64,000 bases of DNA from Myxococcales bacterium (GTDB lineage Bacteria; Myxococcota_A; Polyangia; Polyangiales; Ga0077539): the NCBI GenBank assembly GCA_016793325.1, contig JAEUKI010000093.1, positions 1-64,000 of the forward strand. Direction: 5' to 3'. A program made the translations under genes and the position numbers. This document shows, one piece after another, positions 50,897 through 60,900 of the stretch. Positions within the stretch are counted from its first letter, which is position 1, and each line of letters starts with the position of its first letter. Under the pieces are notes generated by a model, which saw nothing but the letters and a program-made list of their open reading frames with translations, had not been told where the DNA came from and made no database searches.

Positions 50897-51562
50897 CTAC
50901 GGCGAGGGTCCCGTTGATTGTGTGGGCGTGAGCGTCATCGTGTCGGTGACGGGCACCGGCGCCGCGGGGATGGGAGCCGCGAAGCGCAAGAGCGCGAGCT
51001 GAGAGCGCACGCACTCTTGCAGCGGAGCGACGAGCCCCGCGACGCGGGGGTTGATCGCGCGACCGCTTCCGTCGCTGTTGCGCGCGACGTCGAAGCGAAC
51101 GTCGAGCTGCTGCGGATTGGGCGAGGCCGGAGCGTATCGCTCGAAGCAGAACGCGAAGCGCCCGCCCGCGACGAGCAGCGTGCGGCGCACCTGCGCGACG
51201 AGCGTCGGCGTGGCCCGCGCGTCGATTTGCTGTCGAAATTGACGCCGAGGCGGCTGACGCGCGCCCATCGCACCGGCCCCGCTCGCAGAAACACCAGAGC
51301 CGGACCCTGTGCCGCCACCGTGGCCGATGAGACCGATGCTCCCGAGGGAAGGCGCGGGTATCGGCGCGCCGCGACTCGGGGGGATCGGGCCCAAGCCACC
51401 ACGGCCGAACGTGCCCGTGATGCGATCTCCGAGCGGCGCCACGAGCGGCGCAGGAGCCGCGTCACGCGGAGCGCCCGCGTCCGCGCGAGGAGCGCTCTGC
51501 GCAAACGCAACGTCGACACACCCCGTGAGCACGATCGACGTCGTGCAGAGCAACCGTCGCAT
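50897..51562 (-). CDS. AgmX/PglI C-terminal-domain protein
   Basis: A 221-residue exported protein (signal MRRLLCTTSIVLTGCVDVAFAQ; either a lipobox LTGC or a cut after AFA). A Gly/Ser/Pro-rich linker precedes a domain at residues 115-205 with VRRTLLVAGGRFAFCFERY, LDVRFDV, NPRVAGLVAPLQECVRSQLALLRFAAP. This pattern (two Cys, CFER, FxF/FxV) fits the AgmX/PglI C-terminal domain known from myxobacterial gliding proteins and TonB-like proteins. A terminator follows. Confidence 0.8.
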   Translation of the reverse strand: MRRLLCTTSIVLTGCVDVAFAQSAPRADAGAPRDAAPAPLVAPLGDRITGTFGRGGLGPIPPSRGAPIPAPSLGSIGLIGHGGGTGSGSGVSASGAGAMGARQPPRRQFRQQIDARATPTLVAQVRRTLLVAGGRFAFCFERYAPASPNPQQLDVRFDVARNSDGSGRAINPRVAGLVAPLQECVRSQLALLRFAAPIPAAPVPVTDTMTLTPTQSTGPSP

Positions 51563-51884
51563 CGCGCGAAGCTACGACACTCGAGCGCGGCGCGGCGAGT
51601 TCGTCGCAGCCGACGAGAGATCTCGACGCGCGGGATGGAGACCTCCGTGGTGGCTGTGGTTCGTCACGGGGCGCCGAAGCGCGACGAAGACCCGCACAAC
51701 GCGCGGACCCGCGACGCCTGCGACCTACGACAGCGGAACCTGTTGCGTCCTGGCACACCTCGCGTGGCGCCCGTGCATCACTGTTGGCGATCGACGTTCA
51801 GCGTGTTCGGACTCGGTACGGCAGACGCGTGGGATGCAGTCTCCGAAGCGCTGGCGCGAAGCGTGCAGACTTCTTCGAGACATC
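51563..51884. other. Divergent intergenic region
   Basis: This 322-base stretch separates the AgmX-like gene (minus) from the propeller lipoprotein (plus) and must hold both promoters. I see no gene, strong palindrome or repeat in it. Confidence 0.4.
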
Positions 51885-53030
51885 ATGCCGACTACGCTCG
51901 ATCACGAAACTCGCGTGTCTTCTTTGCGAAACGTCCGCGCGGCCCTGTGCGCTGCGGCGATCGCCTCGGTCCTCAGCGCGTGCGCGGCGCATCCAGAGGT
52001 CGTTCCCGCGAGCGTCGCGCTCGCCGCGGACGTGTCGGTAGCCAGCGTGTGGGGCGCGGCCGACAACGACGTGTGGATCGTGGGCGCACGCAACAACGAG
52101 TGCGTGATCGCCCGCTGGAACGGCGTCACGGCGACGGAAGTCGCGCACCCTCCGTGCGGTTGGGCGCTCGCCGTCCACGGCACGAGCGCGAGCAACGTCT
52201 GGGTCACCACGGGAGGCATCGACGCGCCGCTGCGCGTGCTGCGTTGGGACGGCAGCGCGTGGAGCGAAGCGTGGAGCGAGCCCGCGCCCGCGCGCACGCT
52301 GCGGGTCATCGCAGCGACGGGGCCCGACGATGTGTGGTTCGCCGGCGGCGTGTCGCGCACGAGCTCGATCGGGCGTCCCACCACGGACCGGCCGTGGTTG
52401 CTGCACTGGAACGGTAGGGCGTTCGAAGAGAGCCCCGAGCTGGACCTTCGGTCCACTCCAACGAGCTCTCCATCCACCTCGCCGTCGGGCTTGGTCGCGC
52501 GCGCCAACGGAGAGCTCTGGCTCAACGGAACAAACCGCGAAGTCTGGCACCACGCGCCCGGCGCTCCGCTCACCGAGTGGCAGTTCATCAGCCCGCGAAC
52601 CAGCGGACTGTCGACCGACACCCTCGTCGACGTCGCAGACGGAAGCGTTTGGGCCACGTCCGTCACGTTCACCGAGTGGGACAGCGCGACGCGCACCTTC
52701 GCCCCCTCGAGCGCTGCGCCGCAAGCCCCTGCGGCGCTCGGGCGCGGCGTCGCGTTGGATCGAAGCAACGCGTGGTTCAGCACGTCGATCGGCGTCGGGC
52801 CCGAGCAGTGCTCGACCTCGGGCAGCGCGTTCTCGGGCATCGGACGCTCGTGCGGACCGTCGATGATCCTCCCAGCAATCGCGCGATGGAACGGCGCCGC
52901 GTGGAGCACGACGACGATGCCCGCAGACTTCGCGAGCGGCCGCGTCGTGTGGCGCGAGCCGACGTCCGGCGCGCTCTGGATCGTCGCGCGAGGGCGCGTC
53001 GGCCGCGTTCAACGCAGTCAGCTTCGGTGA
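51885..53030 (+). CDS. Propeller-like lipoprotein
   Basis: A 381-residue protein with lipobox VLSAC. At least three repeats of the VWG...DNDVWIVG type occur (VWGAADNDVWIVG, VHGTSASNVWVTTG, AATGPDDVWFAGG), typical of myxobacterial secreted beta-propellers. The middle has a Ser/Thr/Pro patch. The ATG at 51885 is taken; a GTG at 51912 is an alternative that would shorten the N-terminal polar stretch. Confidence 0.82.
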   Translation: MPTTLDHETRVSSLRNVRAALCAAAIASVLSACAAHPEVVPASVALAADVSVASVWGAADNDVWIVGARNNECVIARWNGVTATEVAHPPCGWALAVHGTSASNVWVTTGGIDAPLRVLRWDGSAWSEAWSEPAPARTLRVIAATGPDDVWFAGGVSRTSSIGRPTTDRPWLLHWNGRAFEESPELDLRSTPTSSPSTSPSGLVARANGELWLNGTNREVWHHAPGAPLTEWQFISPRTSGLSTDTLVDVADGSVWATSVTFTEWDSATRTFAPSSAAPQAPAALGRGVALDRSNAWFSTSIGVGPEQCSTSGSAFSGIGRSCGPSMILPAIARWNGAAWSTTTMPADFASGRVVWREPTSGALWIVARGRVGRVQRSQLR

Positions 53031-53175
53031 GCGTCGCTCGCGGAGGCGCTCACGGGTACCCGTCGCGCAACGGTGATTCGTCCCCGCAGCACCGGCGCCT
53101 CGCGCGTTGGATCGCCGACCTCCAGGCTCGTCGCCTCGCTCGCTCCGCGCCGTTCTTTGCGATAGCGTTTCGATC

Positions 53176-53940
53176 ATGGGAGGCAAGGCACCCGACGACG
53201 ATGTTGTTTGGTACCCGTCCGAGGACCACATGGGGGTTCACGAGTTGCAAACGTGGCTCGCGGTGCAGCTCTGGCTGTCCGTGCGCCGTCACCTCGCGGA
53301 GCAGCGCCGCGACCTGCGTTCGGGGCACGATCAGTTCTTCTATTGGAAGAAGGGCGACCCCACGGCGCGGCTCGCGCCGGACGTGTACGTGCTCGACGTC
53401 CGCGGCCCCGATGAATTCATGGGCGTATGGAAGACCTGGGAAGGGCCGTATGCTCCGGCGTTCGCCGTTGAAATCGTGGGCGATGATTTTCGCAAGGACT
53501 ACGACGACGCGCCGGTCGGCTACGCGACGATGGGCACGCGCGAGCTCGTGATCTTCGACCCGTGGGCGACGCAGCGGAGCCGCGTTCGTGTGCGCTGGCA
53601 GGTCTACCGCGCAGGGGCCGACGGCAAGCTCGTCGAAGTCGAGACGTCCAACGGCCCCGCCGTGTGGAGCGAGTTTCTTCAGTGCTGGCTTCGGCGAGTC
53701 ATCGACGACAGCGGGCGCGTCGGCGTACGCCTGTCGCTCGACGAAGCGGGAACGAACCTCGTCCTCACCGCCGACGAGTCGACGACGCTCGAGCGCGAAC
53801 GCGCTGAACAAGAGCGCGAACGCGCTGAGCAAGAGCGCGAACGCGCTGAGCGAGAGCAGCACGAGCGGCGCGCAGCGGAGGAGAAGCTCGCGAAGCTACG
53901 CGCCAAGCTCGTCGCAGCGGGGATCGATCCGGACGAGTAA
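53176..53940 (+). CDS. Uma2-like (DUF820) restriction-endonuclease-fold protein with coiled-coil tail
   Basis: A 254-residue protein. The PD-(D/E)xK-like core has D69 (APDVYVL), E99 (FAVEIV) and K107 (FRKDY). It is followed by RELVIFDP and an extra domain. Residues 208-235 are a run of ERERAEQ heptads, a charged coiled coil. Family members are widespread in cyanobacteria and myxobacteria and have no firmly known target. The ATG at 53176 is selected; the ERERAEQ DNA repeat could expand or contract. Confidence 0.85.
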   Translation: MGGKAPDDDVVWYPSEDHMGVHELQTWLAVQLWLSVRRHLAEQRRDLRSGHDQFFYWKKGDPTARLAPDVYVLDVRGPDEFMGVWKTWEGPYAPAFAVEIVGDDFRKDYDDAPVGYATMGTRELVIFDPWATQRSRVRVRWQVYRAGADGKLVEVETSNGPAVWSEFLQCWLRRVIDDSGRVGVRLSLDEAGTNLVLTADESTTLERERAEQERERAEQERERAEREQHERRAAEEKLAKLRAKLVAAGIDPDE

Positions 53941-53985
53941 TCCGAGGGGCGCGCAAACCGCGGGCGACTGAACCGCCACCACTCA

Positions 53986-54141
53986 GAGGGCGTTGGAGTG
54001 GGATTTCGGCCTTTTGCTGCAGATCTGCGTCGACCATCGGCGTCAGCAATTCTTGCAATCACCCTGCTATTGCTGCGAATCGCTTCCTTGCTGGTCTCGC
54101 AGCTCCTTGCAAAAGTCTCGAACTTCCACTCCAACGCCCTC
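53986..54141. repeat. 156-base inverted-repeat element
   Basis: It lies in the gap 53941-54255. Arms GAGGGCGTTGGAGTG (53986-54000) and CACTCCAACGCCCTC (54127-54141) are perfect, and CTTTTGC/GCAAAAG (54011-54017/54109-54115) extends them inside. The core is AT-richer than the window. No gene is credible here. Confidence 0.7.
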
Positions 54142-54255
54142 TCATTCGATCGACGTACTTTTCTCGATCGATTCGTGGCGGTTCGACTCGAGTTCAACGG
54201 TCTTGTGTACGGCCGACGCTTGTCTCGTTTCGACGGCGTTCGATTGTGGCGTGGT

Positions 54256-55215
54256 TTAGGTGTCTGGTTCGGAGGTGATCGACAGGACGATGGCGCGGCC
54301 GAGGCTGGTTCCGAGGGCGAGCGTCGAGTCGTCGTCGAGCGTGGCGCACACGATGGCCTCCGCTTGCTCGGTGGGGAGCCGAAACGACGCGAGCTCGCTG
54401 CCAGTCGATCCGTTGAGCAGCACCAACGTCGCCGGAATCGAGTCCCTGGCCGCGACGATCACGGCGCCGTTCTTCATCGATCCGAGCGCCACGAGGCGCG
54501 ACTTCGGAGTCCAAGAGCGACCGCCGTTCAGCGACGCGAACGCCTGAATGATCTCGCCCCCGTACGAGAGCGCGAGAAACAGCTCGCCGCCAGCGATCTT
54601 CTTTGGCCACAGCCGCGCGTGCGCGCACGGGTCGATCGAAAACGCGGGGACCTCCTGGCGCGCTGCGCTCACGAGCGAGCCCGGCCGGCGGTCCGCGATG
54701 ATGTTTCGCACTTCGAAGACGCGGACGCTTCCGCGCTCGACGGTCGCCGTGGGCGTCGCGAGCGGCTCGATCTCGCGCCGCGACCGCTCGACGCCCGAGC
54801 GAAGCTCGATGACCGCGTACGCGGCGCTGCGACGCGGTTGATACTCGACACACACAATCGAATCGAGGTCGAGCTCGAACAGCTCCCACCACGGGCAGTC
54901 GCGCTCCCACAAGAGCGCGCCGGAGCTCACTTCGTACGCGCGCACCTGGCCCGGGTGTCCCGCGACGATCAGCGAGCAGTCTCGCGAGAAGAGCACCGCT
55001 GTCGGGTCGAACGAGGCGTCCGCCTCGAGCTCGCAGAGCGCCGCCACGCGACCGGGCGCGGCCTCGTGCCACAGGACAGGGTCGTGCCCGAGCACGCCGA
55101 CGAGCGCGCGGCGTCGATCGAAGGCGAGCGCGCGCACCGCCTGACGATCGTGTCCGGCGCACGCGTCGACGACGCGGTCGACGACGATCGAATAGCGACG
55201 CCCCGGGGAGGCCAT
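54256..55215 (-). CDS. WD40-like propeller protein
   Basis: A 319-residue protein without an obvious signal. Short beta blocks resemble WD/PQQ repeats (VRALAFDRRRALVGVLGHDPVLW, AVLFSRDCSLIVAGHPGQVRAYE, SLGRAIVLSI). It is encoded 5 bases after the Cys-rich lipoprotein, with no free binding site, so it is probably translated by coupling. It is last in the three-gene unit from 57749. Confidence 0.75.
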   Translation of the reverse strand: MASPGRRYSIVVDRVVDACAGHDRQAVRALAFDRRRALVGVLGHDPVLWHEAAPGRVAALCELEADASFDPTAVLFSRDCSLIVAGHPGQVRAYEVSSGALLWERDCPWWELFELDLDSIVCVEYQPRRSAAYAVIELRSGVERSRREIEPLATPTATVERGSVRVFEVRNIIADRRPGSLVSAARQEVPAFSIDPCAHARLWPKKIAGGELFLALSYGGEIIQAFASLNGGRSWTPKSRLVALGSMKNGAVIVAARDSIPATLVLLNGSTGSELASFRLPTEQAEAIVCATLDDDSTLALGTSLGRAIVLSITSEPDT

Positions 55216-55220
55216 GACGC

Positions 55221-56756
55221 TCAGCGAAGCACGGCGCTGCCGCCCGCGACGAAGCTCCAGCTGCTTCCGCCAGAGCACACCGTCGTCGTCGCTTGGATGC
55301 GCAGCCGCAGCGATCCAGACATCGCAGGAACGGCGAACGTGCGCGTGATCGTGCGCAGCGACATGCCCGAGCCGCCAGGGAAGGTGTAGCTGCCCACGAC
55401 GCTTCCGTTGACGAGCACGTTCCACGAGAGCGGCTGTCCGACGGCGCAGCCCGCGGTGAGGTCGCGCATCTGGAAGTTCATGTCGATCGCCGTCGTCGTG
55501 GCCGCGCGAAAGAACGTCTCTTCGACGAAATCCCCGGCGCGAAAGAAGAGCTGCCCCGTCAACAGCCCCGAGGGCGTGACGCCCACGGTCGACGAGCTCG
55601 ACGGAAAGACGACGTTGGTCGTCGGCGCCACGCACGTCCCGCTGACGCACATCGAGCCGCTCGCGCACACGCGACCGCACCCGCCGCAGTGCATCGGGTT
55701 GGTGTTGACGTTGATCTCGCAGCCGTTGCTCGCGACGCCGTCGCAGTTGTTGAAGCCGCTCGCGCACGAGGCCACGGTGCACATGCTCGCGGCACAACCC
55801 GGCGTTCCGTTGGGGATCGTCGGGCACGCGCGGCCGCACCCGCCGCAGTGGGCGACGTTGTTCGTCGTGTTGATCTCGCAGCCGTTGGCGGCGTTCGCGT
55901 CGCAGTTATCGAAGCCCGCGCTGCACGCGCCGAGGCCGCACGCGCCCGCGTTGCAAGCGCCGGTCGCGTTGGCGAGCGCGGGGCACACGGTCCCGCAGCG
56001 GCCGCAGTTTCGCGCGTCCGAGCGCGTGTTCGCCTCGCAGCCGTTGGCGGCGTTCGCGTCGCAGTTGTCGAAGCCCGCGTTGCACGCGCCGAGGCCGCAC
56101 GTCCCGAGCGAGCACGTCGCGGCCGCGTTCGCGGGCGACGGGCACGCGTTGTCGCAACGACCGCAGTGACGCAGGTCGCTCGTCGCGTCGACGCACACCA
56201 TCGACGTCTCAGCACCACAAATCAACCCAGGCAGCGGACACTCGACGCGGCACGCGCCTCGGACGCACATCTGTCCCGACGGACAGACGTTGCCGCACGC
56301 GCCGCAGTGCATCGCGCTCGACTGCGTATCGACGCACGCTCCCGCGCAACGACGCTCGCCCATCGCGCACTCGCACGCGCCCATCACGCAGCTCTCGCCC
56401 GCGCCGCACGCGTTGCCGCACGCGCCGCAGTTGGCCGAATCCGTGTCGATCGACACGCACGTCGCGCCGCAGCGCACCCTCCCTGGGTCGCAACCAGCTC
56501 CGGTGTCGACGCCAGTGTCCACGCCCGTGTCCACGCCCGTGTCCACAGCGGACGGAACGTCCGCCGTCGCGCTATCGCTCGCGTCCGCGGGCGTGCGCGC
56601 GTCGGGCGTCGAGGGAACGTCGGCACACCCCCCGAGCACCACCGCCGCGAGCGCGATCGACGCGAGGCATCCGCGCGAGGCGCCGCGCTTTCTGTGTGGG
56701 AGCAGCGGTGTCGAGAGCGAGAGTTCGCCTGGATTCGCAGGGACGATCCGTGCCAT
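55221..56756 (-). CDS. Cys-rich repeat lipoprotein with C-terminal beta domain
   Basis: A 511-residue protein with lipobox LGGC. The DTGVDTGVDTGVDTG linker (bases about 56494-56550) is the most regular in the window. Six to seven Cys units follow (CG.CGNAC, GFDNCDANAANGCE). The last 130 residues are a beta-sandwich (LFFRAGDFVEETFFRA, VPAMSGSLRLRIQATTTVC). AGGA lies seven bases before the ATG. The OmpA-type gene ends 9 bases upstream, so both are in one operon. Confidence 0.88.
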   Translation of the reverse strand: MARIVPANPGELSLSTPLLPHRKRGASRGCLASIALAAVVLGGCADVPSTPDARTPADASDSATADVPSAVDTGVDTGVDTGVDTGAGCDPGRVRCGATCVSIDTDSANCGACGNACGAGESCVMGACECAMGERRCAGACVDTQSSAMHCGACGNVCPSGQMCVRGACRVECPLPGLICGAETSMVCVDATSDLRHCGRCDNACPSPANAAATCSLGTCGLGACNAGFDNCDANAANGCEANTRSDARNCGRCGTVCPALANATGACNAGACGLGACSAGFDNCDANAANGCEINTTNNVAHCGGCGRACPTIPNGTPGCAASMCTVASCASGFNNCDGVASNGCEINVNTNPMHCGGCGRVCASGSMCVSGTCVAPTTNVVFPSSSSTVGVTPSGLLTGQLFFRAGDFVEETFFRAATTTAIDMNFQMRDLTAGCAVGQPLSWNVLVNGSVVGSYTFPGGSGMSLRTITRTFAVPAMSGSLRLRIQATTTVCSGGSSWSFVAGGSAVLR

Positions 56757-56765
56757 CCGATGATC

Positions 56766-57749
56766 CTACCGCGCCTCTGACTCGCGTTGGATACGCGATC
56801 GAAGCGGGCATCCGCCAGCGATGGGCGTGTACGCCGGCTCGAAGAGGCACACGCGGCTCGCCGCGGCATCGCCGTCGGAGGCAGGCTCGCTTTCCACAGC
56901 GTCGAGCGCGCTGACCGAGGCGTCGTGCGCGGGCGGAGCGCTCGGCAGCGAGAGGCGGACGAACGTGAAGTCGACGCGCCGGTTTCGCGCGCGAGCCTCA
57001 GGCGTGTTGCCTGAAACCAGCGGGCGTCGGGTTCCTTCGCCGACCGCGACCAATCGCCCCTGGTTGACGCCGCGCTCGATCAGCGCGCGTCGCACGGCGT
57101 TCGCGCGCGCGGTGCTGAGCCCCATCGGGTCTTCTTCGTCTCTCGTCGCGTGACCGGCGATCCTCACCATGCGAATCGACTGCTGGCTCTCCACTGCGTT
57201 CGCGATCTGCGCGATGATCGGCATCACGTGGTTCTCGAGGGTCTCGCTGTCTTGGTCGAAGCGAATCTCGGGCGGAATCGTGACGGTGTCGGGGAGAAGC
57301 ACGATCGGGCCCCGGTCCGGACAGCCATCCTCGTCATCGATGTTGTTGACGATCTCGGCTTCGTCCGGGCACTCGTCACACCCGTCGCGAATCGTGTCTC
57401 CGTCGTTGTCGCGATCGACGCAGCCATCGTCGTCTTGGTGCCGATCGACGTCCTCGGGCTCTTCGGGGCAGCGATCGAGCGCGTCCGCGATGCTGTCGCA
57501 GTCTTGATCCACCTCGGGACAGCCGTCGCTGTCCGCGACGCCATCGCGATCCTCTGCCACCGTCGGGCAGCGATCTCGGGCGCCGACGACGCCGTCGCGA
57601 TCGGGATCGGGGTCGATCGGCGCCGAAGGAGCGATCGCGCGCGCTGCGGGTCGCGTCGCGTCGCGGCCCGCGCAGCCCGCGACCACAACAGCGATCCACG
57701 CGAGCGCGCAGCGCGCGAGCCGCACCCGTCGAGGCGTCGAAGAGATCAC
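56766..57749 (-). CDS. OmpA-family lipoprotein with Ca-binding repeats
   Basis: A 327-residue protein with lipobox VVAGC. Residues 45-145 hold DxDxDG-type repeats (DPDPDRDGV, DDDGCVDRDNDGDT). Residues 165-275 form the peptidoglycan-binding OmpA domain (GLSTARANAVRRALIERGV, VGEGTRRPLVSG). It would tie the outer membrane to murein. It begins with GTG at 57749; the binding site is weak. It is the first gene of the unit 57749-54256. A MYXO-CTERM protein gene ends 248 bases upstream. Confidence 0.9.
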   Translation of the reverse strand: MISSTPRRVRLARCALAWIAVVVAGCAGRDATRPAARAIAPSAPIDPDPDRDGVVGARDRCPTVAEDRDGVADSDGCPEVDQDCDSIADALDRCPEEPEDVDRHQDDDGCVDRDNDGDTIRDGCDECPDEAEIVNNIDDEDGCPDRGPIVLLPDTVTIPPEIRFDQDSETLENHVMPIIAQIANAVESQQSIRMVRIAGHATRDEEDPMGLSTARANAVRRALIERGVNQGRLVAVGEGTRRPLVSGNTPEARARNRRVDFTFVRLSLPSAPPAHDASVSALDAVESEPASDGDAAASRVCLFEPAYTPIAGGCPLRSRIQRESEAR

Positions 57750-57997
57750 AACCGTCGAGGATGCCTCGAACAGAGAGGCAGGATCATCGGTGAAGTGTCT
57801 CGGGGGAGCGACGCGCGTTGCGAGGGCGTTTCGTACGGCGCCGAGAGCATGGAGGGCAGCGAGCGCGTGCTGGCAACGGGACGCATCGCGATTTCTCGCG
57901 TTGTGGATGCGCGGTCAGCCCCCACCCGCGCTGCCGCGCGCCGCGCAGTGGCGTTCATGCGCAGAGATTCATCTCGGCGCGAGCGCCCCCAGCGCTC

Positions 57998-60900
57998 TCA
58001 GCGACGGCGACGACGCGCGCGCACGACGAGCGCGAGACCGCCGAGGAGCGCCATCGCCGCGGCGCGACGATCGTCTGTGCGGCTCGAGCCAGGAACGACG
58101 CACCCGCACGCGCCGTCACCCGAGAGCACTCCCGGGGACGAATTCCGCGCGTCCATCGTGACGCTGCCGTCCGACGCGTCCGCCGTCACGCCGCTGTCCA
58201 TCGTGGCGACGTCGGCGTCGCTGCCGCCGTCACCGAGGCCGCTGTCGACGCTGCCGTCGCTGCTCGCGTCGGAGCCGCTGTCGCTTCCCGCGTCGCTCGG
58301 CGTTCGGCCGACGCACGCGCCCACGGTTCGATCGCACACGGGGGTCGGGTCCGCGCAGTTGCTGTCGGCCATCGCCGACGGCATCGCGGGGTCGGTTCGC
58401 GCTGCGCCTGCCTCGCGCATGTCGCTGTCGGCGACGCAGTCGTTGTCGCTGTCCGTGTCGAGGAAGTCCGGTCGATCGCCCATCGCCGAGCCGTCGCTGT
58501 TGGCCGGGCGCATCGGGTCCGCGCCGCGCTCGACCGCGTCCGGAACGGTGTCTCCGTCGCTGTCTCGATCGAGGTGCGCGGGGATCATGTCCATGTCGAC
58601 CGCGCCGCCCATCATTTCAAGAGCGACCTCGACGGCCGTGGGGATCCCGTCGCCGTCATCGTCGGCGTCGAGGTAGTCGGGCAACATGTCCGCGGTCCCC
58701 TCGCCCGTGGGCACGGTCTCGTCGCTGTTGCGCGGCATCATGGCGCCGCCCGCGCCGAGCTCTTCGCTCGTGAGGAGACCGTCGCCGTCGTCGTCGGTGT
58801 CGTTCCAATCGGGGCGCATGTCGCCGTCGGTGTCGCGGGGCGTGAAGGTCGGGCCAGGGCCGACTTCCATGCCGTCGCGAACGCCGTCGCCGTCGGTGTC
58901 GGGGTTCATCGGGTTGGATCCGATGCGTCGCTCGTCGAGGTCGGGGATCCCGTCGGTGTCGGTGTCCACGTCCGCGACGCACAGGCCCGTCGCGATCGCG
59001 CACACGGGCGTCGGAGCCATGCAGTTGTTGTTCACGTCCATCGACGGAAGGGCAGCGTTCGTTCGCGCAGCGCCTGCTTCGCGAGGGTCGCGATCGAGCA
59101 CGCAGTCGTTGTCGCTGTCGGTGTCGAGGAAGTCCCTCGACGCGTCCATGTCGCTGTTCGCTGGCATGGCGGGCGTGGCTCCGGCTTCGACGAGGTCGAA
59201 CACGGTGTCTCCGTCGCTGTCGCGATCGAGCCACGCGGCCAACATGTCTCCGTCGGGGTCGGGGGTCATTCCTGCGGAAGTGCGTTCGACCGCAGTGGGA
59301 ATGCTGTCTCCGTCGTCGTCACTGTCGAGGAAGTCCGCGATCGTGTCGCTCGCCCCCTCACCCATGGGGACCGTCGCGTCGCTGTTGCGCGGCATCATGG
59401 CGCCGCCTGCGCCGAGCTCGTCCGCCGTGAGCAGACCGTCACCATCGTCGTCGACGTCGAGGTAGTCCGCGAGCGCGTCCGAGGTGACCCCGGGCGCCGC
59501 GGCGCCGTCGGTGTTGCGGGCCATGAACTGCCCGCCCGCGCCGAGCTCGTCGCGCGTGAGCACGCCGTCGCCGTCGTCGTCGGTGTCGAGCGCGTCGATG
59601 CGCATGTCGCGATCGGTGTCGACCGGCGTCGTGCGCGTCGTCGTGATCATCGCGTCGGCGTCGTTGCTGTCGACCGCGGCGAGGAGGCCGTCGCGGTCCG
59701 CGTCGATCGTTCCGTCGAGGCGGCCGTCGCGGTCCGTGTCGAGCGAGGCGTGGCCGTCTTCGCGCACGTCGAAGACGCCATCGGCGTCGGAGTCGAGGTC
59801 GAGGTGGTTGGGGATCCCGTCACCATCGAAGTCCACGCGGTCGTCGACGCCGTTTCCATTGGCGTCGACGAACCCTGCGAAATCACGATCGCGAAAGTCG
59901 GGGACGCCGTCGCGGTCCGTGTCGAGCGAGGCGTCGCGGCCGTTGCCCTCGACGCTGTCGAGCACGCCGTCGTTGTCGTCATCAGCGTCGACGAGGTCGA
60001 CGACGAGGTCGCCGTCGCTGTCGTTGGCGGGCGTCGCGCACACGGGCGGGCGCGAGGCCGAGCAACGACCGCCCGTGCACGGCGCGCCGGGCATCACGGG
60101 CGTGTTGTCGCAGGCGCCGCTCGCGTTGCACACGTCCGTCGTGCACTCGTTGCTGTCGTTGCAGTCCGCGGTCGTGAAGCACCGCGCGACGCACGTCCCC
60201 ATGTCGCACCGGCCGGTCGGAACGCACGGCCGCGTCGACGTGCAGCCCATGCGGCCGATCTCGATGAGGCACGTCGCGCTGCAGCCGTCGCCGTCGTCGA
60301 TGTTGCCGTCGTCGCAGCCCTCGCCCATGTTGAGCGATCCGTCGCCGCAGCCTGGAATGCGGAACGGGTTGAAGTACGCGAACATCCCGGTGCCGCCCGC
60401 GGCGGTCACGAGGCCGAGCTGAAAGTCCGTCATCGCCAGGACGGTGTGGTTTCCGCTCGAGACGTTGAAGCGCACGCGGGTCCACTCGGGGTGCATCGGA
60501 ACGGTCACGCTCGTCGCGCCCGCGGGCATCGCTCCGTCGAGCCGCAAGCTCGCGGCTTGCGCGGTCGGGATGAACACGCTCGCGACGCCAGAGCCGATCA
60601 CGTTGAAGTCGGTGACCCATCGGGACACCGGCGCGAACGCGACCGGCGGGATGAGCGCGACGTCGGTCTCGCAGCCCGAGAGCCCGGACTCTTGAAAGAC
60701 GTACACGCGCGCAGAGCTCTCGACGTAGGTGATTCCGTTGGGCGAAAACGTTCGAACTTGCCCAGCGTTGAGCGTCGTCGTGGTCGAGCCCATCGCGTCG
60801 ACGACGGTCACCATCGTCGCGTCGGTGTCCGCGACGACGTGCACGCGCTCGCCGTCGGCGGCGCTCGTCGGGTAGTCGTCGACGATGTACTGCCGGCCCG

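Noticed and set aside
53998..55389. 463-codon plus-strand frame after the Uma2-like gene
   Set aside because: Arg-rich after base 54250 and antisense to the WD40-like gene; the first part is the palindromic element.
57905..57965. Third copy of the dispersed hairpin element
   Set aside because: Only a short match (about GCTGCCGCGCGCC) to the arm sequence; no hairpin pair or core.
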